Notes under the pieces: model-generated | Told to the model about the DNA's origin: nothing | Seen by the model: the letters and a program-made list of their open reading frames with translations, nothing else | Databases searched by the model: none | Position numbers and translations under genes: made by a program | Shown: positions 37,175-45,437 of the stretch, one piece after another | How positions within the stretch are numbered: position 1 is the first letter of the stretch | Layout: each line of letters begins with the position of its first letter | NCBI RefSeq assembly: GCF_022347725.1 | Contig: NZ_JAKRGB010000006.1 | Coordinates: forward strand, 62,001-126,000 | Direction: 5' to 3' | DNA from: Ruegeria sp. Ofav3-42 | GTDB taxonomy: Bacteria > Pseudomonadota > Alphaproteobacteria > Rhodobacterales > Rhodobacteraceae | DNA: 64,000 bases

Positions 37175-38712
37175 AACAGATCAGGTTGATTTCAGGCCTG
37201 TTTACGGTCGGATTCTGGACGCTGGCCAGCCGGATTCTGGGATTCCTGCGGGAAATCCTGCTGAATGCATATATCGGGCCGGGGCCGGTTATGGACGCGT
37301 TTATTTTTGCATTCCGCCTGCCCAACATGTTCCGCCGCTTCTTTGCCGAAGGGGCCTTCAACGCCGCCTTTGTGCCGATGTTTTCAAAGCGGCTGGAGGG
37401 TGGTGAAAACGCCCAAGGATTTGCGCAAGACGCTTTCAACTTGTTGGCTGCAGCCGTTTTGGCGCTTGTCGGGCTGGGGATGGTTTTCATGCCCGCGCTG
37501 ATCTGGCTCACCGCTAAAGGCGCTTACGGCGATGAACGCTTTGACCTGGCCGTGGGCTACGGGTATGTGGTGTTCCCTTATATCCTGTTCATGTCGCTGG
37601 CCGCGCTGTTCTCTGGCGTTCTGAATGCGACCGGTCGCTTCGCCGCCGCCGCAGCCGCCCCGGTTCTGTTGAACGTTTTCGCATGTGCCGCCCTAATTTT
37701 AGGAGCGCATTTCGGCGGTGAGGTCATTCACTGGCTGATTGCCGTTATCCCTGCGGCGGGTGTCGCCCAGTTGGCGCTGGTTTGGGTCGCAACCGAACGG
37801 GCGGGGATTCGAATTCGGCCGGGCAGGCCCAAATTCAACCCGGAAATGGGCCACATGGTGCGCATTGCGATCCCTGCTGCGCTGGCCATGGGTGTGACCC
37901 AGGTCAATCTTGTTGTTGGGCAATTGGTTGCATCGCAAACCGTGAAAGCGTCGAGTTGGCTCTATACGGCAGACCGGTTGTATCAACTGCCCTTAGGCGT
38001 GGTCGGTATCGCGGTAGGGATAGTCCTGCTGCCCGATCTGTCGCGCCGACTGCGGGCGGGCGACAAGGACGGTGCCCGCAACGCTTTTTCCCGGGCCGGA
38101 GAGTTCACGTTGCTGCTGACGCTCCCTTCGACCGTGGCGTTTCTGATCATTCCGATTCCGCTGGTTTCGGTCCTCTTTGAACGGGGCCAATTCACCGCCG
38201 GAGATACGGCGGCCACGGCTTTGGCAGTCGCCGTTTACGGAGTCGGCTTGCCTGCTTTCATGCTTCAGAAGCTGTTACAACCGCTGTTCTTTGCACGCGA
38301 AGATACGCGATCCCCGTTTCGCTACGCTTTGGTTGCGATGATCGTGAATGCCGTACTGGCCTTTGGCCTTTTTCCGTTGGTCGGATGGATCGCCCCAGCG
38401 ATTGCGGCTTCGGCTGCGGGCTGGGCCATGGTTGTCCTGCTGGCAATCGGAGCGCGCCGTTTTGGGGATGAGGCGCGATTTGACGATCGGTTCAAGCGAC
38501 GCGCATGGCGTATCGTAGCTGCCTCGGCTGGCATGGGCTTTGTTCTCTACGCAATCGTTTACTTCTTTGGCTGGACCTTCCAGCTGCCCGGATGGCGCTA
38601 TGTTGCACTGCTGACCCTGATCATCGTGGCTGCTGCATCCTATTTCATGCTGGGCCACCTTCTCAGAGCTTTCCAGGTGTCCGAATTCAAAAAAGCGCTG
38701 CGACGGTCCTAA
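37171..38712 (+). CDS. murJ: Lipid II flippase
   Basis: 513 residues with about fourteen hydrophobic helices. Family hallmarks are KQIRLISGLFTVGFWTLASR, LGFLREILLNAYIGPGPVMDAF and FRLPNMFRRFFAEGAFNAAF. It moves lipid II across the inner membrane for peptidoglycan synthesis, the substrate used by the RodA and PBP2 genes earlier in the window. ATG overlaps the glnD stop by 4 bases, a conserved coupling in this group. It ends back-to-back with the convergent rhomboid-family gene, with no intervening base. Confidence 0.96.
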   Translation: MKQIRLISGLFTVGFWTLASRILGFLREILLNAYIGPGPVMDAFIFAFRLPNMFRRFFAEGAFNAAFVPMFSKRLEGGENAQGFAQDAFNLLAAAVLALVGLGMVFMPALIWLTAKGAYGDERFDLAVGYGYVVFPYILFMSLAALFSGVLNATGRFAAAAAAPVLLNVFACAALILGAHFGGEVIHWLIAVIPAAGVAQLALVWVATERAGIRIRPGRPKFNPEMGHMVRIAIPAALAMGVTQVNLVVGQLVASQTVKASSWLYTADRLYQLPLGVVGIAVGIVLLPDLSRRLRAGDKDGARNAFSRAGEFTLLLTLPSTVAFLIIPIPLVSVLFERGQFTAGDTAATALAVAVYGVGLPAFMLQKLLQPLFFAREDTRSPFRYALVAMIVNAVLAFGLFPLVGWIAPAIAASAAGWAMVVLLAIGARRFGDEARFDDRFKRRAWRIVAASAGMGFVLYAIVYFFGWTFQLPGWRYVALLTLIIVAAASYFMLGHLLRAFQVSEFKKALRRS

Positions 38713-39399
38713 TCAGTCGCGGCGGATACGTCCGACGATCCGCGCCCATCCGCCCGGCGCCAGAAAGAAGGACAGGCCGAACCCGGTGGCAAAACCGCCC
38801 AAGTCTGCCACCCAGTCGGAGGTGCCGCCGAACAACAGGCCGAACACCAGCTGAATACCCATCAGAACCGCGATCAGGCTAAAGGCGCGAGACTGGTTTT
38901 CGCCGACCAGAGACAGTTTGCGCCATAGCAGCCATGTGAACGCACCGATCAACCCGTAGACTGGTGGAAACCCTCCGACCAACGGGTATTGCGGGCTCAG
39001 AAGCAGGGCGTAGACCAAGGCCCCGCCGACGCCGGACAAAACGAAAATGATCAGCATCTGAAAGCCGCCGAAAACCTCGGCCACCATTTTCCCCATGGCC
39101 AGAACAAAGACGCTGACGAACACCGCCTGGGTAAAGCTGCCCGAAACGAAGGGGTAGGTCACAAAACGGATCACGTGCTCGAACGGCCAACGCCCGTTCT
39201 CGATCATCCAGTTGAAGATATCCGGGGAAAAGGCGTAGTGCTGCAAAGCATCCAGCCGCCACCCAACCGCTGATGGCCCGCCCATAAGACCGCGTGCACC
39301 CAGCGTAAACGCCAATTCGATCCCCATGATGAACAACACCAACGCCACCACCACGGGCGGCAGAGGGTTCACGGCCGGTGTATAATGCTCACTGCTCAT
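38713..39399 (-). CDS. Rhomboid-family membrane protein lacking catalytic residues (pseudoprotease)
   Basis: 228 residues, about six membrane helices. The architecture is rhomboid: a loop with GRWPFEHVIRFVTYPFVSGSF (WR-like region), a central helix, and the C-terminal GGFATGFGLSFF. But the catalytic GxSG region reads GGFPPVYG (residues 142-149), with Phe144 at the serine position. The helix-6 histidine of AHLGGF is Asp199 in VADLGGF. Both members of the Ser-His dyad are therefore absent and proteolysis is not expected. Its role may be in membrane protein sorting, as for iRhoms and derlins; this is inference. Confidence 0.82.
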   Translation of the reverse strand: MSSEHYTPAVNPLPPVVVALVLFIMGIELAFTLGARGLMGGPSAVGWRLDALQHYAFSPDIFNWMIENGRWPFEHVIRFVTYPFVSGSFTQAVFVSVFVLAMGKMVAEVFGGFQMLIIFVLSGVGGALVYALLLSPQYPLVGGFPPVYGLIGAFTWLLWRKLSLVGENQSRAFSLIAVLMGIQLVFGLLFGGTSDWVADLGGFATGFGLSFFLAPGGWARIVGRIRRD

Positions 39400-39485
39400 T
39401 GGGGTGGCCTTTCGCGGCTGTTGACGTCCCTTGACCTCATGGGTAAGCGACGGGGGCTGATTTTTCCAGACGGGAGTTCCCTTCG

Positions 39486-40514
39486 ATGACCGAAACTCAA
39501 TTCACGCCGCGCGTGTTTTCCGGCATCCAGCCTTCGGGAAACCTGCACCTTGGCAACTACCTTGGTGCGCTCAAGCGTTTTGTGGATATGCAGGGCGAGG
39601 ATTACGAGACCATTTATTGCATGGTCGACCTGCACGCGATCACCGTCTGGCAAGACCCAGGCCGTCTGCGTGAAAAAACCCGTGAGGTTTGCGCCGGCTT
39701 CATCGCCGCTGGTCTGGACCCTGAAAAATCCATCCTGTTCAACCAAAGCCAGGTGGCCGAGCACACGCAGCTGGCGTGGATTTTCAACTGCGTCGCCCGC
39801 ATGGGCTGGATGCAGCGGATGACGCAGTTCAAGGACAAGGCGGGCAAGAACGCGCAGAACGCCTCGCTGGGTCTGTTTGCTTATCCGGCGTTGATGGCGG
39901 CGGATATTCTCACCTATCACGCGACGCATGTGCCAGTGGGCGAGGATCAGAAACAGCATTTGGAACTGACCCGCGACATCGCGATCAAGTTCAACCATGA
40001 CTATGGCGTGGATTTCTTCCCTGTGACCGAACCCGTCATCGGCGGCCCTGCGCCGCGTGTGATGAACCTGCGCGATGGATCGCGAAAAATGTCGTCTTCG
40101 GATCCATCCGACATGACCCGGATCAATATGACCGACGATGCCGATGCAATCGCCAAGAAGATCCGCAAGGCCAAAACCGATCCGGACGCCCTACCCTCTG
40201 AGGTTGAGGGTCTGTCCGAACGACCCGAGGCGCGCAATCTGGTCAACATCTATGCAGCGCTCAGCGATCAGACAGCGGAACAGGTACTGACCGAAGTCGG
40301 CGGCAAGCAGTTCGGCGAGTTCAAACCGATGCTGGCCGAACTGGCGGTGGCCAAACTGTCACCGATTTCGACCGAGATGGCCCGTTTAGTGGGCGAAGAA
40401 GCCGAGATTGACCGGATACTTGCGCAGGGCGCAGAAAAAGCACGCGCGATTGCCGCTCCGATCCTGCAACAGACCTACGAAATCGTGGGCATGGTTGGCG
40501 CAAAACAAAGGTAA
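39486..40514 (+). CDS. trpS: Tryptophanyl-tRNA synthetase
   Basis: 342 residues, normal bacterial length. Class I motifs are clear: the HIGH equivalent in [18 protein letters not shown] and KMSKS as [11 protein letters not shown]. The tRNA/Trp pocket segment [18 protein letters not shown] is present. It charges tRNA-Trp. ATG 39486 follows GGGAG. A gap of 86 bases separates it from the divergent rhomboid-family gene, and the next gene starts 59 bases after it. Confidence 0.98.
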   Translation: MTETQFTPRVFSGIQPSGNLHLGNYLGALKRFVDMQGEDYETIYCMVDLHAITVWQDPGRLREKTREVCAGFIAAGLDPEKSILFNQSQVAEHTQLAWIFNCVARMGWMQRMTQFKDKAGKNAQNASLGLFAYPALMAADILTYHATHVPVGEDQKQHLELTRDIAIKFNHDYGVDFFPVTEPVIGGPAPRVMNLRDGSRKMSSSDPSDMTRINMTDDADAIAKKIRKAKTDPDALPSEVEGLSERPEARNLVNIYAALSDQTAEQVLTEVGGKQFGEFKPMLAELAVAKLSPISTEMARLVGEEAEIDRILAQGAEKARAIAAPILQQTYEIVGMVGAKQR

Positions 40515-40533
40515 TTGCGCTGGACCTTCCCGT

Positions 40534-40573
40534 GACGCCTTCCTAGGTTGCCCCAAGGGCAAAGGAGGGCGTC
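40534..40573 (+). promoter_or_regulatory. Long hairpin sequestering the ribosome binding site of the aminotransferase gene
   Basis: GACGCCTTCC (40534-40543) pairs with GGAGGGCGTC (40564-40573), with one G-U pair. Inside it TTGCCC (40548-40553) pairs with GGGCAA (40557-40562) around a 3-base loop. The ribosome binding site GGAGGG is wholly in the 3' arm and the ATG follows immediately at 40574. No T-run follows, so it is not a normal terminator for trpS. A translational switch or thermosensor is possible. Confidence 0.65.
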
Positions 40574-41437
40574 ATGGCAGTCGGCAAAAATATCCGCACC
40601 TATTTTGATGGTCAGTGGCACAACGGGGACGCCCCGATCATGCGCGCGGCGGACCACGGCGCGTGGCTGGGGTCCTCGGTCTTTGACGGTGCGCGCTTCT
40701 TCGACGGGTTGGCCCCTGATCTGGAGGCCCATTGCGATCGCGTGAACCGATCAGCCGAAGCGCTCATGCTGACCCCGACTGTCACAACCGAGCAGATGGT
40801 CGAGATCGTCCGCGAAGGACTGGAAAGCTATGCCAAAGGTTCCGCTGTCTATATCCGGCCCATGTATTGGGGCATCGATGGGGACGCCACGGCCATTGTT
40901 CCGCAGCAGGACAGCACGGGCTTTGCCATCTGTTTGGAAGAAATTCCGATGGCCCCTGAAACGGCATCGGTCACGCTGACCACTACCCGATTCCGCCGCC
41001 CGGTTCTGGAATCAGCCGTCGTGAACGCCAAAGCCGGATGTCTTTATCCCAACAACGCACGCATGTTGCAGGAAGCCCGCTCCAAAGGGTTCTCGAATGC
41101 GCTGGTGGCAGACGCCCTTGGCCATGTGGCCGAAACCGCAACGGCAAACATCTTCATGGTCCGCGACGGAGAGGTTTTTACCCCCACTCCAAACGGCACG
41201 TTTCTGGCTGGAATCACCCGCGCACGCCACATCAACAACCTCAGTGCCGACGGCGTGAAGGTTCACGAATCTGTCCTCAGCTTCGAAGATTTTCATAAGG
41301 CTGACGAGGTGTTTATGACCGGCAACATGAACAAAATAACTCCGGTCGTTGCCCTTGAAGACACACAATATCAGGTCGGACCGGTTGCTCGCCGTGCGCG
41401 CGAGCTCTATTGGGACTGGGCTGCAAGCACACGGTAG
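40574..41437 (+). CDS. ilvE: Branched-chain amino acid aminotransferase-like, fold type IV PLP enzyme
   Basis: 287 residues. Fold IV aminotransferase features: the N-terminal RTYFDGQWHNGDAPIMRAADHG, the catalytic Lys in VVNAKAGCLYPNNARML, and the PLP-phosphate segment GHVAETATANIFMV followed by FLAGITRARHI. Most similar by eye to branched-chain aminotransferases, which make Val, Leu and Ile from their 2-oxo acids; D-amino acid transaminases and aminodeoxychorismate lyases share the fold. It begins directly after a hairpin that hides its ribosome binding site. The gene symbol is therefore a best guess. Confidence 0.8.
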   Translation: MAVGKNIRTYFDGQWHNGDAPIMRAADHGAWLGSSVFDGARFFDGLAPDLEAHCDRVNRSAEALMLTPTVTTEQMVEIVREGLESYAKGSAVYIRPMYWGIDGDATAIVPQQDSTGFAICLEEIPMAPETASVTLTTTRFRRPVLESAVVNAKAGCLYPNNARMLQEARSKGFSNALVADALGHVAETATANIFMVRDGEVFTPTPNGTFLAGITRARHINNLSADGVKVHESVLSFEDFHKADEVFMTGNMNKITPVVALEDTQYQVGPVARRARELYWDWAASTR

Positions 41438-41502
41438 CCACGCACCGTGTTGCCAGCCCGCATCTGGTCGGGCATGATCCCCCTAAATACACGAGGACAC
41501 CC

Positions 41503-41958
41503 ATGCGTAAGTTTCTAGTCATTCTGGATGACAGCCGCGAATGCCTGAACGCGATGCGTTTCGCGGCAATGCGTGCAGCCCATACCGGTGGTGGAGTGAC
41601 AATCCTGTCCGTCATCCCCCCGGATGAATTCAATCACTGGATCGGTGTCGCCGAAACCATGCGCGAAGAGGCGCGCGAGCGCATCCATGCCCATTACGAA
41701 GTTTTCGCCAAATGGATGCGCGATAAGCAGAACGTCGATCCGGAACTGTCCATTCGTGAGGGTGAGCCCGTTCCGCAGATCATCGAACATGTTCAGTCTG
41801 ACCCGGATATCGGCGTTCTTGTTCTGGGTGCGGGTATCGAAAAGAAAGGTCCTGGCCCTCTTGTGACGCAGCTGACCAAAAACTCGGGCAGCTTGCCTAT
41901 CCCGATCACAATCGTGCCCGGTGACCTAAGCAAGGAAAAGCTGGAAGCCATCACCTGA
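41503..41958 (+). CDS. Universal stress protein (UspA family)
   Basis: 151 residues from ATG 41503, with GAGG upstream; the longer frame starts inside the previous gene's tail. It begins RKFLVILDDSRECLNAMRF, the beta1-Asp nucleotide-binding motif of the Usp fold. It continues with a segment like VSILSVIPPDEF and ends with GVLVLGAGIEKKGPGPLVTQL, the glycine-rich phosphate loop region of ATP-binding Usps. It is probably a cytosolic stress-survival dimer. It may be in one unit with the following DsbA-like gene (gap 9 bases). Confidence 0.85.
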   Translation: MRKFLVILDDSRECLNAMRFAAMRAAHTGGGVTILSVIPPDEFNHWIGVAETMREEARERIHAHYEVFAKWMRDKQNVDPELSIREGEPVPQIIEHVQSDPDIGVLVLGAGIEKKGPGPLVTQLTKNSGSLPIPITIVPGDLSKEKLEAIT

Positions 41959-41967
41959 GGCTTGATC

Positions 41968-42561
41968 ATGCCGCGCCGCATCCAGTTCTGGTTCGAATTC
42001 GCGTCGACGTACTCCTATCTCAGCGCCATGCGTATTGAGGAGGCCGCTGCACGACGGAACGTTGCCGTGGAATGGCACCCCTTTCTTCTGGGGCCCATTT
42101 TCGCAGCGCAGGGTTGGGACAATTCCCCGTTCAACATCTACCCTGCCAAAGGTCGCTATATGTGGCGCGATATGGAGCGTCTGACAGCCCAGCGCGGTCT
42201 GGCATTCCGCCGACCCGAACGATTCCCGCAAAACGGCCTGAAAGCTGCTCGGCTGACGCTGGCCATTGAAGAACAGGAGCAAAAAGGCCGTTTCGTTCGC
42301 GCAGTCTACTCAGTCGAGTTCGCGAGTGGTCAGGATATTTCGGACGACTCAGTCCTGCGTGAATGTCTGGGCACCGCCGGTTTGCCAGAAAGCCTGATGG
42401 GCAAAATCAAAGACCCCGAGATCAAGTCCGCTCTGATTGAGCAGACCAAAACCGCTCAGGCCAAGGACCTGTTCGGAGCGCCCAGTTTTCTGGTCGAGGA
42501 TGAGCTGTTTTGGGGTGACGACCGGCTGGATGATGCAATAAATCTGGCAGCAGCAATTTAG
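41968..42561 (+). CDS. 2-hydroxychromene-2-carboxylate isomerase / DsbA-fold protein
   Basis: 197 residues from ATG 41968 (TTG 41962 also in frame; GAGG favours either). The N-terminus IQFWFEFASTYSYLSAMRIEE is the HCCA isomerase/DsbA thioredoxin-fold start with the glutathione-binding Ser in place of a CxxC. The C-terminal GAPSFLVEDELFWGDDRLD is also characteristic. Family members use glutathione to isomerise aromatic degradation intermediates, but many in Rhodobacteraceae have no known substrate. Nothing nearby suggests naphthalene catabolism. Confidence 0.85.
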   Translation: MPRRIQFWFEFASTYSYLSAMRIEEAAARRNVAVEWHPFLLGPIFAAQGWDNSPFNIYPAKGRYMWRDMERLTAQRGLAFRRPERFPQNGLKAARLTLAIEEQEQKGRFVRAVYSVEFASGQDISDDSVLRECLGTAGLPESLMGKIKDPEIKSALIEQTKTAQAKDLFGAPSFLVEDELFWGDDRLDDAINLAAAI

Positions 42562-42630
42562 AACCGTTCCAAATCTTGACTTATCAGGCCCGGACCCGCA
42601 TATCAGGTACAACTGAAACGGAGCCGTGAC

Positions 42631-43194
42631 ATGTTCATCCAGACCGAATCCACGCCGAACCCCGCGACACTGAAATTCCTGCCCGGCCAGCCCGTGCTGG
42701 AAGCAGGTACTGCGGATTTCCCATCGGCTGAGGCCGGTGAGAAATCACCGCTGGCCAAACGGATTTTTGCGGTGGGCGGGGTAACCGGTGTTTTCCTTGG
42801 CAATGACTTCGTAACCGTTACCAAATCGGACGACGTACAGTGGGATCACATCAAACCCGCGATCCTTGGCGCCGTGATGGAGCATTATCAGTCAGGTCAA
42901 CCTGTCATCGGCGCTGACGCGACCGCTGCGTCTGGCCATGCTGAACACACGGGCGAAGATGCCGAAGTTGTTAACCAAATCAAAGACTTGCTTGACAGCC
43001 GCGTTCGCCCGGCCGTCGCGCAGGATGGTGGTGACATCACATTCCACGGATTTGATCGCGGCGTCGTCTACCTGCACATGCAGGGGGCCTGCGCGGGTTG
43101 CCCGTCTTCTACCCTGACGCTCAAGATGGGCATCGAAAATCTGCTGCGTCACTACATTCCCGAAGTGACCGAGGTTCGCCCCGTTGCCGTCTGA
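42631..43194 (+). CDS. Nfu-type iron-sulfur cluster carrier
   Basis: 187 residues. Residues 1-85 form the Nfu N-terminal domain (IQTESTPNPATLKFLPGQPVL, then LAKRIFAVGGVTGVFLGNDFVTV). Residues about 105-180 form the NifU-like domain with VVNQIKDLLDSRVRPAVAQDGGDI and the cluster-binding CxxC in GACAGCPSSTLTLK. Such proteins accept a [4Fe-4S] cluster and pass it to apoproteins such as lipoate synthase and aconitase. ATG 42631 lacks a strong site (GGAGCC). The end overlaps tsaB by 11 bases. Confidence 0.93.
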   Translation: MFIQTESTPNPATLKFLPGQPVLEAGTADFPSAEAGEKSPLAKRIFAVGGVTGVFLGNDFVTVTKSDDVQWDHIKPAILGAVMEHYQSGQPVIGADATAASGHAEHTGEDAEVVNQIKDLLDSRVRPAVAQDGGDITFHGFDRGVVYLHMQGACAGCPSSTLTLKMGIENLLRHYIPEVTEVRPVAV

Positions 43195-43771
43195 ACCGAT
43201 CATTCTGGCGTTTGACACATCGGCCGCGCATTGCGCGGCCGCTTTGTTACGCGGCGACCAGATTATCACGTCCCATGTCGAATCCATGTCGCGCGGTCAG
43301 GCCGAGCGCCTGATGCCGTTGTTGGAAGAGGTACTGGCCGAAGCAGAATGTACTTGGGGCGACTTGTCTGCAGTCGGTGTTGGCGTCGGACCGGGCAACT
43401 TTACCGGCATCCGTATATCTGTTTCCGCAGCACGCGGTCTGGCTCTGGGTCTGGGAATTCCAACTGTGGGCGTGTCCGGATTCGACGCTTTGGCTCAAGA
43501 TACAGAGGATGCGATGCCTGCAATCCGCGCTCCGCGCGAACAGGTTTACGTCACGTTTCCGGACCAAGGACCCGCCCTGATACCGCAAGCCGAGGCAGAA
43601 TCACTCGGCACCCTGATCCTGAACGATGATCCGGATGCGCAGGTACGAGCCATAGCTCGGATCGCCGCGCAGAGGTGGCAAACATCGCCCGAGCGGCCTG
43701 CGCCGCTCTATGTCCGTCCGGCTGATGCCGCGCCGTCCAAAGACACCCCCCCTGTTTTGCTGGACGGATGA
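43184..43771 (+). CDS. tsaB: tRNA threonylcarbamoyladenosine biosynthesis protein TsaB
   Basis: 195 residues from TTG 43184, overlapping nfu. ASKHA fold with ILAFDTSAAHCAAALL and VGVGPGNFTGIRISVSAARGLALGL as the family signature. TsaB pairs with TsaD and TsaE to form t6A on tRNAs reading ANN codons. It is rather short for the family, as is usual in this group, and the C-terminal half is variable. It overlaps rimI by 4 bases. Confidence 0.92.
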   Translation: MPSEPIILAFDTSAAHCAAALLRGDQIITSHVESMSRGQAERLMPLLEEVLAEAECTWGDLSAVGVGVGPGNFTGIRISVSAARGLALGLGIPTVGVSGFDALAQDTEDAMPAIRAPREQVYVTFPDQGPALIPQAEAESLGTLILNDDPDAQVRAIARIAAQRWQTSPERPAPLYVRPADAAPSKDTPPVLLDG

Positions 43772-44181
43772 CACCTCACGACCTCGCCGATACCCACGCA
43801 GCGGCGTTCACCCAATCGCGGCCATGGACCGCAGAAGAGTTCGCTGATCTTCTAAGCAACAAATTTACGCATGTCGTTGGCAACGCTAAATCTTTCGCGC
43901 TGTTTCAGGTTATTGCCGATGAGGCGGAATTGCTAACGATCGCCACGCATCCGGACTCTCAGCGGCAGGGACAGGCCCGCAAGCGTATGCAGGAGTGGCA
44001 TTCGAAAGCGAAGGTCCTTGGCGCAACCCGCGCCTTTCTGGACGTTGCGGCAGACAACCTGCCCGCGATCGCCTTGTACACCCACTTTGGATACCGGCCC
44101 TGTGGATCGCGAAAGGGCTATTATCTTCGCGAAAACAATCAGAAAATCGATGCAATTTTGATGGATTTCCCGCTGGAGTGA
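43768..44181 (+). CDS. rimI: GNAT-family N-acetyltransferase, RimI-like
   Basis: 137 residues from ATG 43768, overlapping the tsaB stop. GNAT core: AELLTIATHPDSQRQGQARKR with the acetyl-CoA loop (R/QxxGxA), followed by FLDVAADNLPAIALYTHFGY and a C-terminal GSRKGYYLR. RimI acetylates ribosomal protein S18 in E. coli. Linkage to tsaB is common in bacteria and supports this call, although RimI homologues often have other targets. The 159-base gap after it carries the importer promoter. Confidence 0.83.
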   Translation: MTPHDLADTHAAAFTQSRPWTAEEFADLLSNKFTHVVGNAKSFALFQVIADEAELLTIATHPDSQRQGQARKRMQEWHSKAKVLGATRAFLDVAADNLPAIALYTHFGYRPCGSRKGYYLRENNQKIDAILMDFPLE

Positions 44182-44202
44182 CCTTCCGTCGCGCATTTTT
44201 TC

Positions 44203-44252
44203 GACCAGTTGGTCAAAATTCTGTTGACCACGGCGGTTGCAAACGGCCTTAA
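44203..44252 (+). promoter_or_regulatory. Palindromic operator overlapping the importer promoter
   Basis: Two dyads share arms: GACCA-gt-TGGTC (44203-44214) and TGGTCAA-N7-TTGACCA (44210-44230). TTGACC (44224-44229) may be the -35, with CTTAAT (44248-44253) as -10 at 18-base spacing, so the operator overlaps the promoter. The form resembles GntR/FadR-type sites (TGGTC...GACCA), but no regulator gene is adjacent. Confidence 0.55.
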
Positions 44253-44340
44253 TTCCCGCCATCACAACAGTTATGCTCGCTCACAGTGGGTGAACGGGGC
44301 TATCTTGGCCCCGACCGACAATAACAAACGGGAGTATGAA

Positions 44341-45339
44341 ATGACCCTGATGAAATCTTTGATGGGCGCCGCCGCCGCTGTCGCACTGACCGCAGGTGCA
44401 GCCTTGGCCGAACCGGCCCTGATCTTTGACCTTGGTGGCAAGTTCGACAAGTCGTTCAACGAAGCCGCGCATAACGGCGCGCAACGTTGGGCCGATGAAA
44501 CCGGCGGCACCTACCGTGAGATCGAGCTTCAGTCCGAAGCACAGCGCGAGCAGGCCCTGCGCCGCTTTGCCGAGGCTGGCGCCAACCCGATCATCACCAT
44601 GGGTTTCGCAATGGCCGATCCGCTGTCTGCAGTTGCAGGCGACTATCCGGACACCAAGTTCGTCGCGGTTGACGTGAACTGGCTGGACGCGCCAAACATC
44701 CGTCAGGTCAGCTTTGCCGAGCATGAAGGCTCGTATCTGGTCGGCATGATGGCCGCGATGGCGTCCGAGTCCGGCACTGTTGGTTTCATCGGTGGTATGG
44801 ACATCCCACTGATCCGTCACTTTGGCTGCGGCTATGCGCAGGGCGCGAAGGCCGTGAACCCGGACATCAATGTTGTTGCCAACATGACCGGTACTACTCC
44901 GGCGGCCTGGAACGACCCGGTTAAAGGTTCGGAACTGACCAAAGCCCAGATCAGCCAGGGTGCTGACGTAATCTATGCGGCCGCTGGCGGCACCGGTGTT
45001 GGCGTGCTGCAAACCGCAGCTGACGAAGGCATCCTGTCGATCGGCGTGGACAGCAACCAGAACCACCTGCACCCGGGTAAGGTCCTGACCTCGATGCTCA
45101 AGCGTGTGGACGTCGCAGTTTATGATGCGATGAAAGCAGGTGAAGGCCTTGAAACCGGCGTATTCGCCATGGGTCTGGCAGAAGAGGGAGTTGGCGTTGC
45201 AGTCGACGACAACAACCGCGAACTGGTTGACCCCCAAATGGCTGACGCTGTTGAAGCTGCCCGCCGTGGCATCATCGATGGGGACATCTCTGTCGTCAGC
45301 TACTACGAGAACGACAGCTGCCCGGCACTGCAGTTCTGA
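44341..45339 (+). CDS. BMP-family periplasmic binding protein of ABC importer (nucleoside-like)
   Basis: 332 residues from ATG 44341 (GGGAG upstream), preferred over longer frames without signal peptide. Signal peptide LMGAAAAVALTAGAALA, then the BMP/PnrA fold beginning PALIFDLGGKFDKSFNEAAHNG. Further characteristic segments are VGFIGGMDIPLIRHFGCGYAQGAK, and ADVIYAAAGGTGVGVLQTA in the ligand site. PnrA-type proteins bind purine nucleosides; other members bind simple sugars or autoinducers. It is encoded with a double ATPase and two permeases. The operator before it and the hairpin after it (45346-45373) fit differential expression. Confidence 0.9.
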   Translation: MTLMKSLMGAAAAVALTAGAALAEPALIFDLGGKFDKSFNEAAHNGAQRWADETGGTYREIELQSEAQREQALRRFAEAGANPIITMGFAMADPLSAVAGDYPDTKFVAVDVNWLDAPNIRQVSFAEHEGSYLVGMMAAMASESGTVGFIGGMDIPLIRHFGCGYAQGAKAVNPDINVVANMTGTTPAAWNDPVKGSELTKAQISQGADVIYAAAGGTGVGVLQTAADEGILSIGVDSNQNHLHPGKVLTSMLKRVDVAVYDAMKAGEGLETGVFAMGLAEEGVGVAVDDNNRELVDPQMADAVEAARRGIIDGDISVVSYYENDSCPALQF

Positions 45340-45345
45340 TATCGC

Positions 45346-45373
45346 GTGGGATGGGGGGCGGCCTCCATCCCAC
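45346..45373 (+). repeat. Strong stem-loop between binding protein and ATPase genes
   Basis: GTGGGATGGGGG (45346-45357) pairs with CCTCCATCCCAC (45362-45373), 12 bp with one G-U, 4-base loop. No T-run follows, so it is likely a 3' stabiliser or partial terminator giving more binding-protein transcript than transporter transcript. Confidence 0.55.
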
Positions 45374-45437
45374 TTCCACTCTGCCGCATGAGGCGCAAAT
45401 ACTGCGCCGGCGGCCCTTCGGCAATTGAGGGCAAGAT

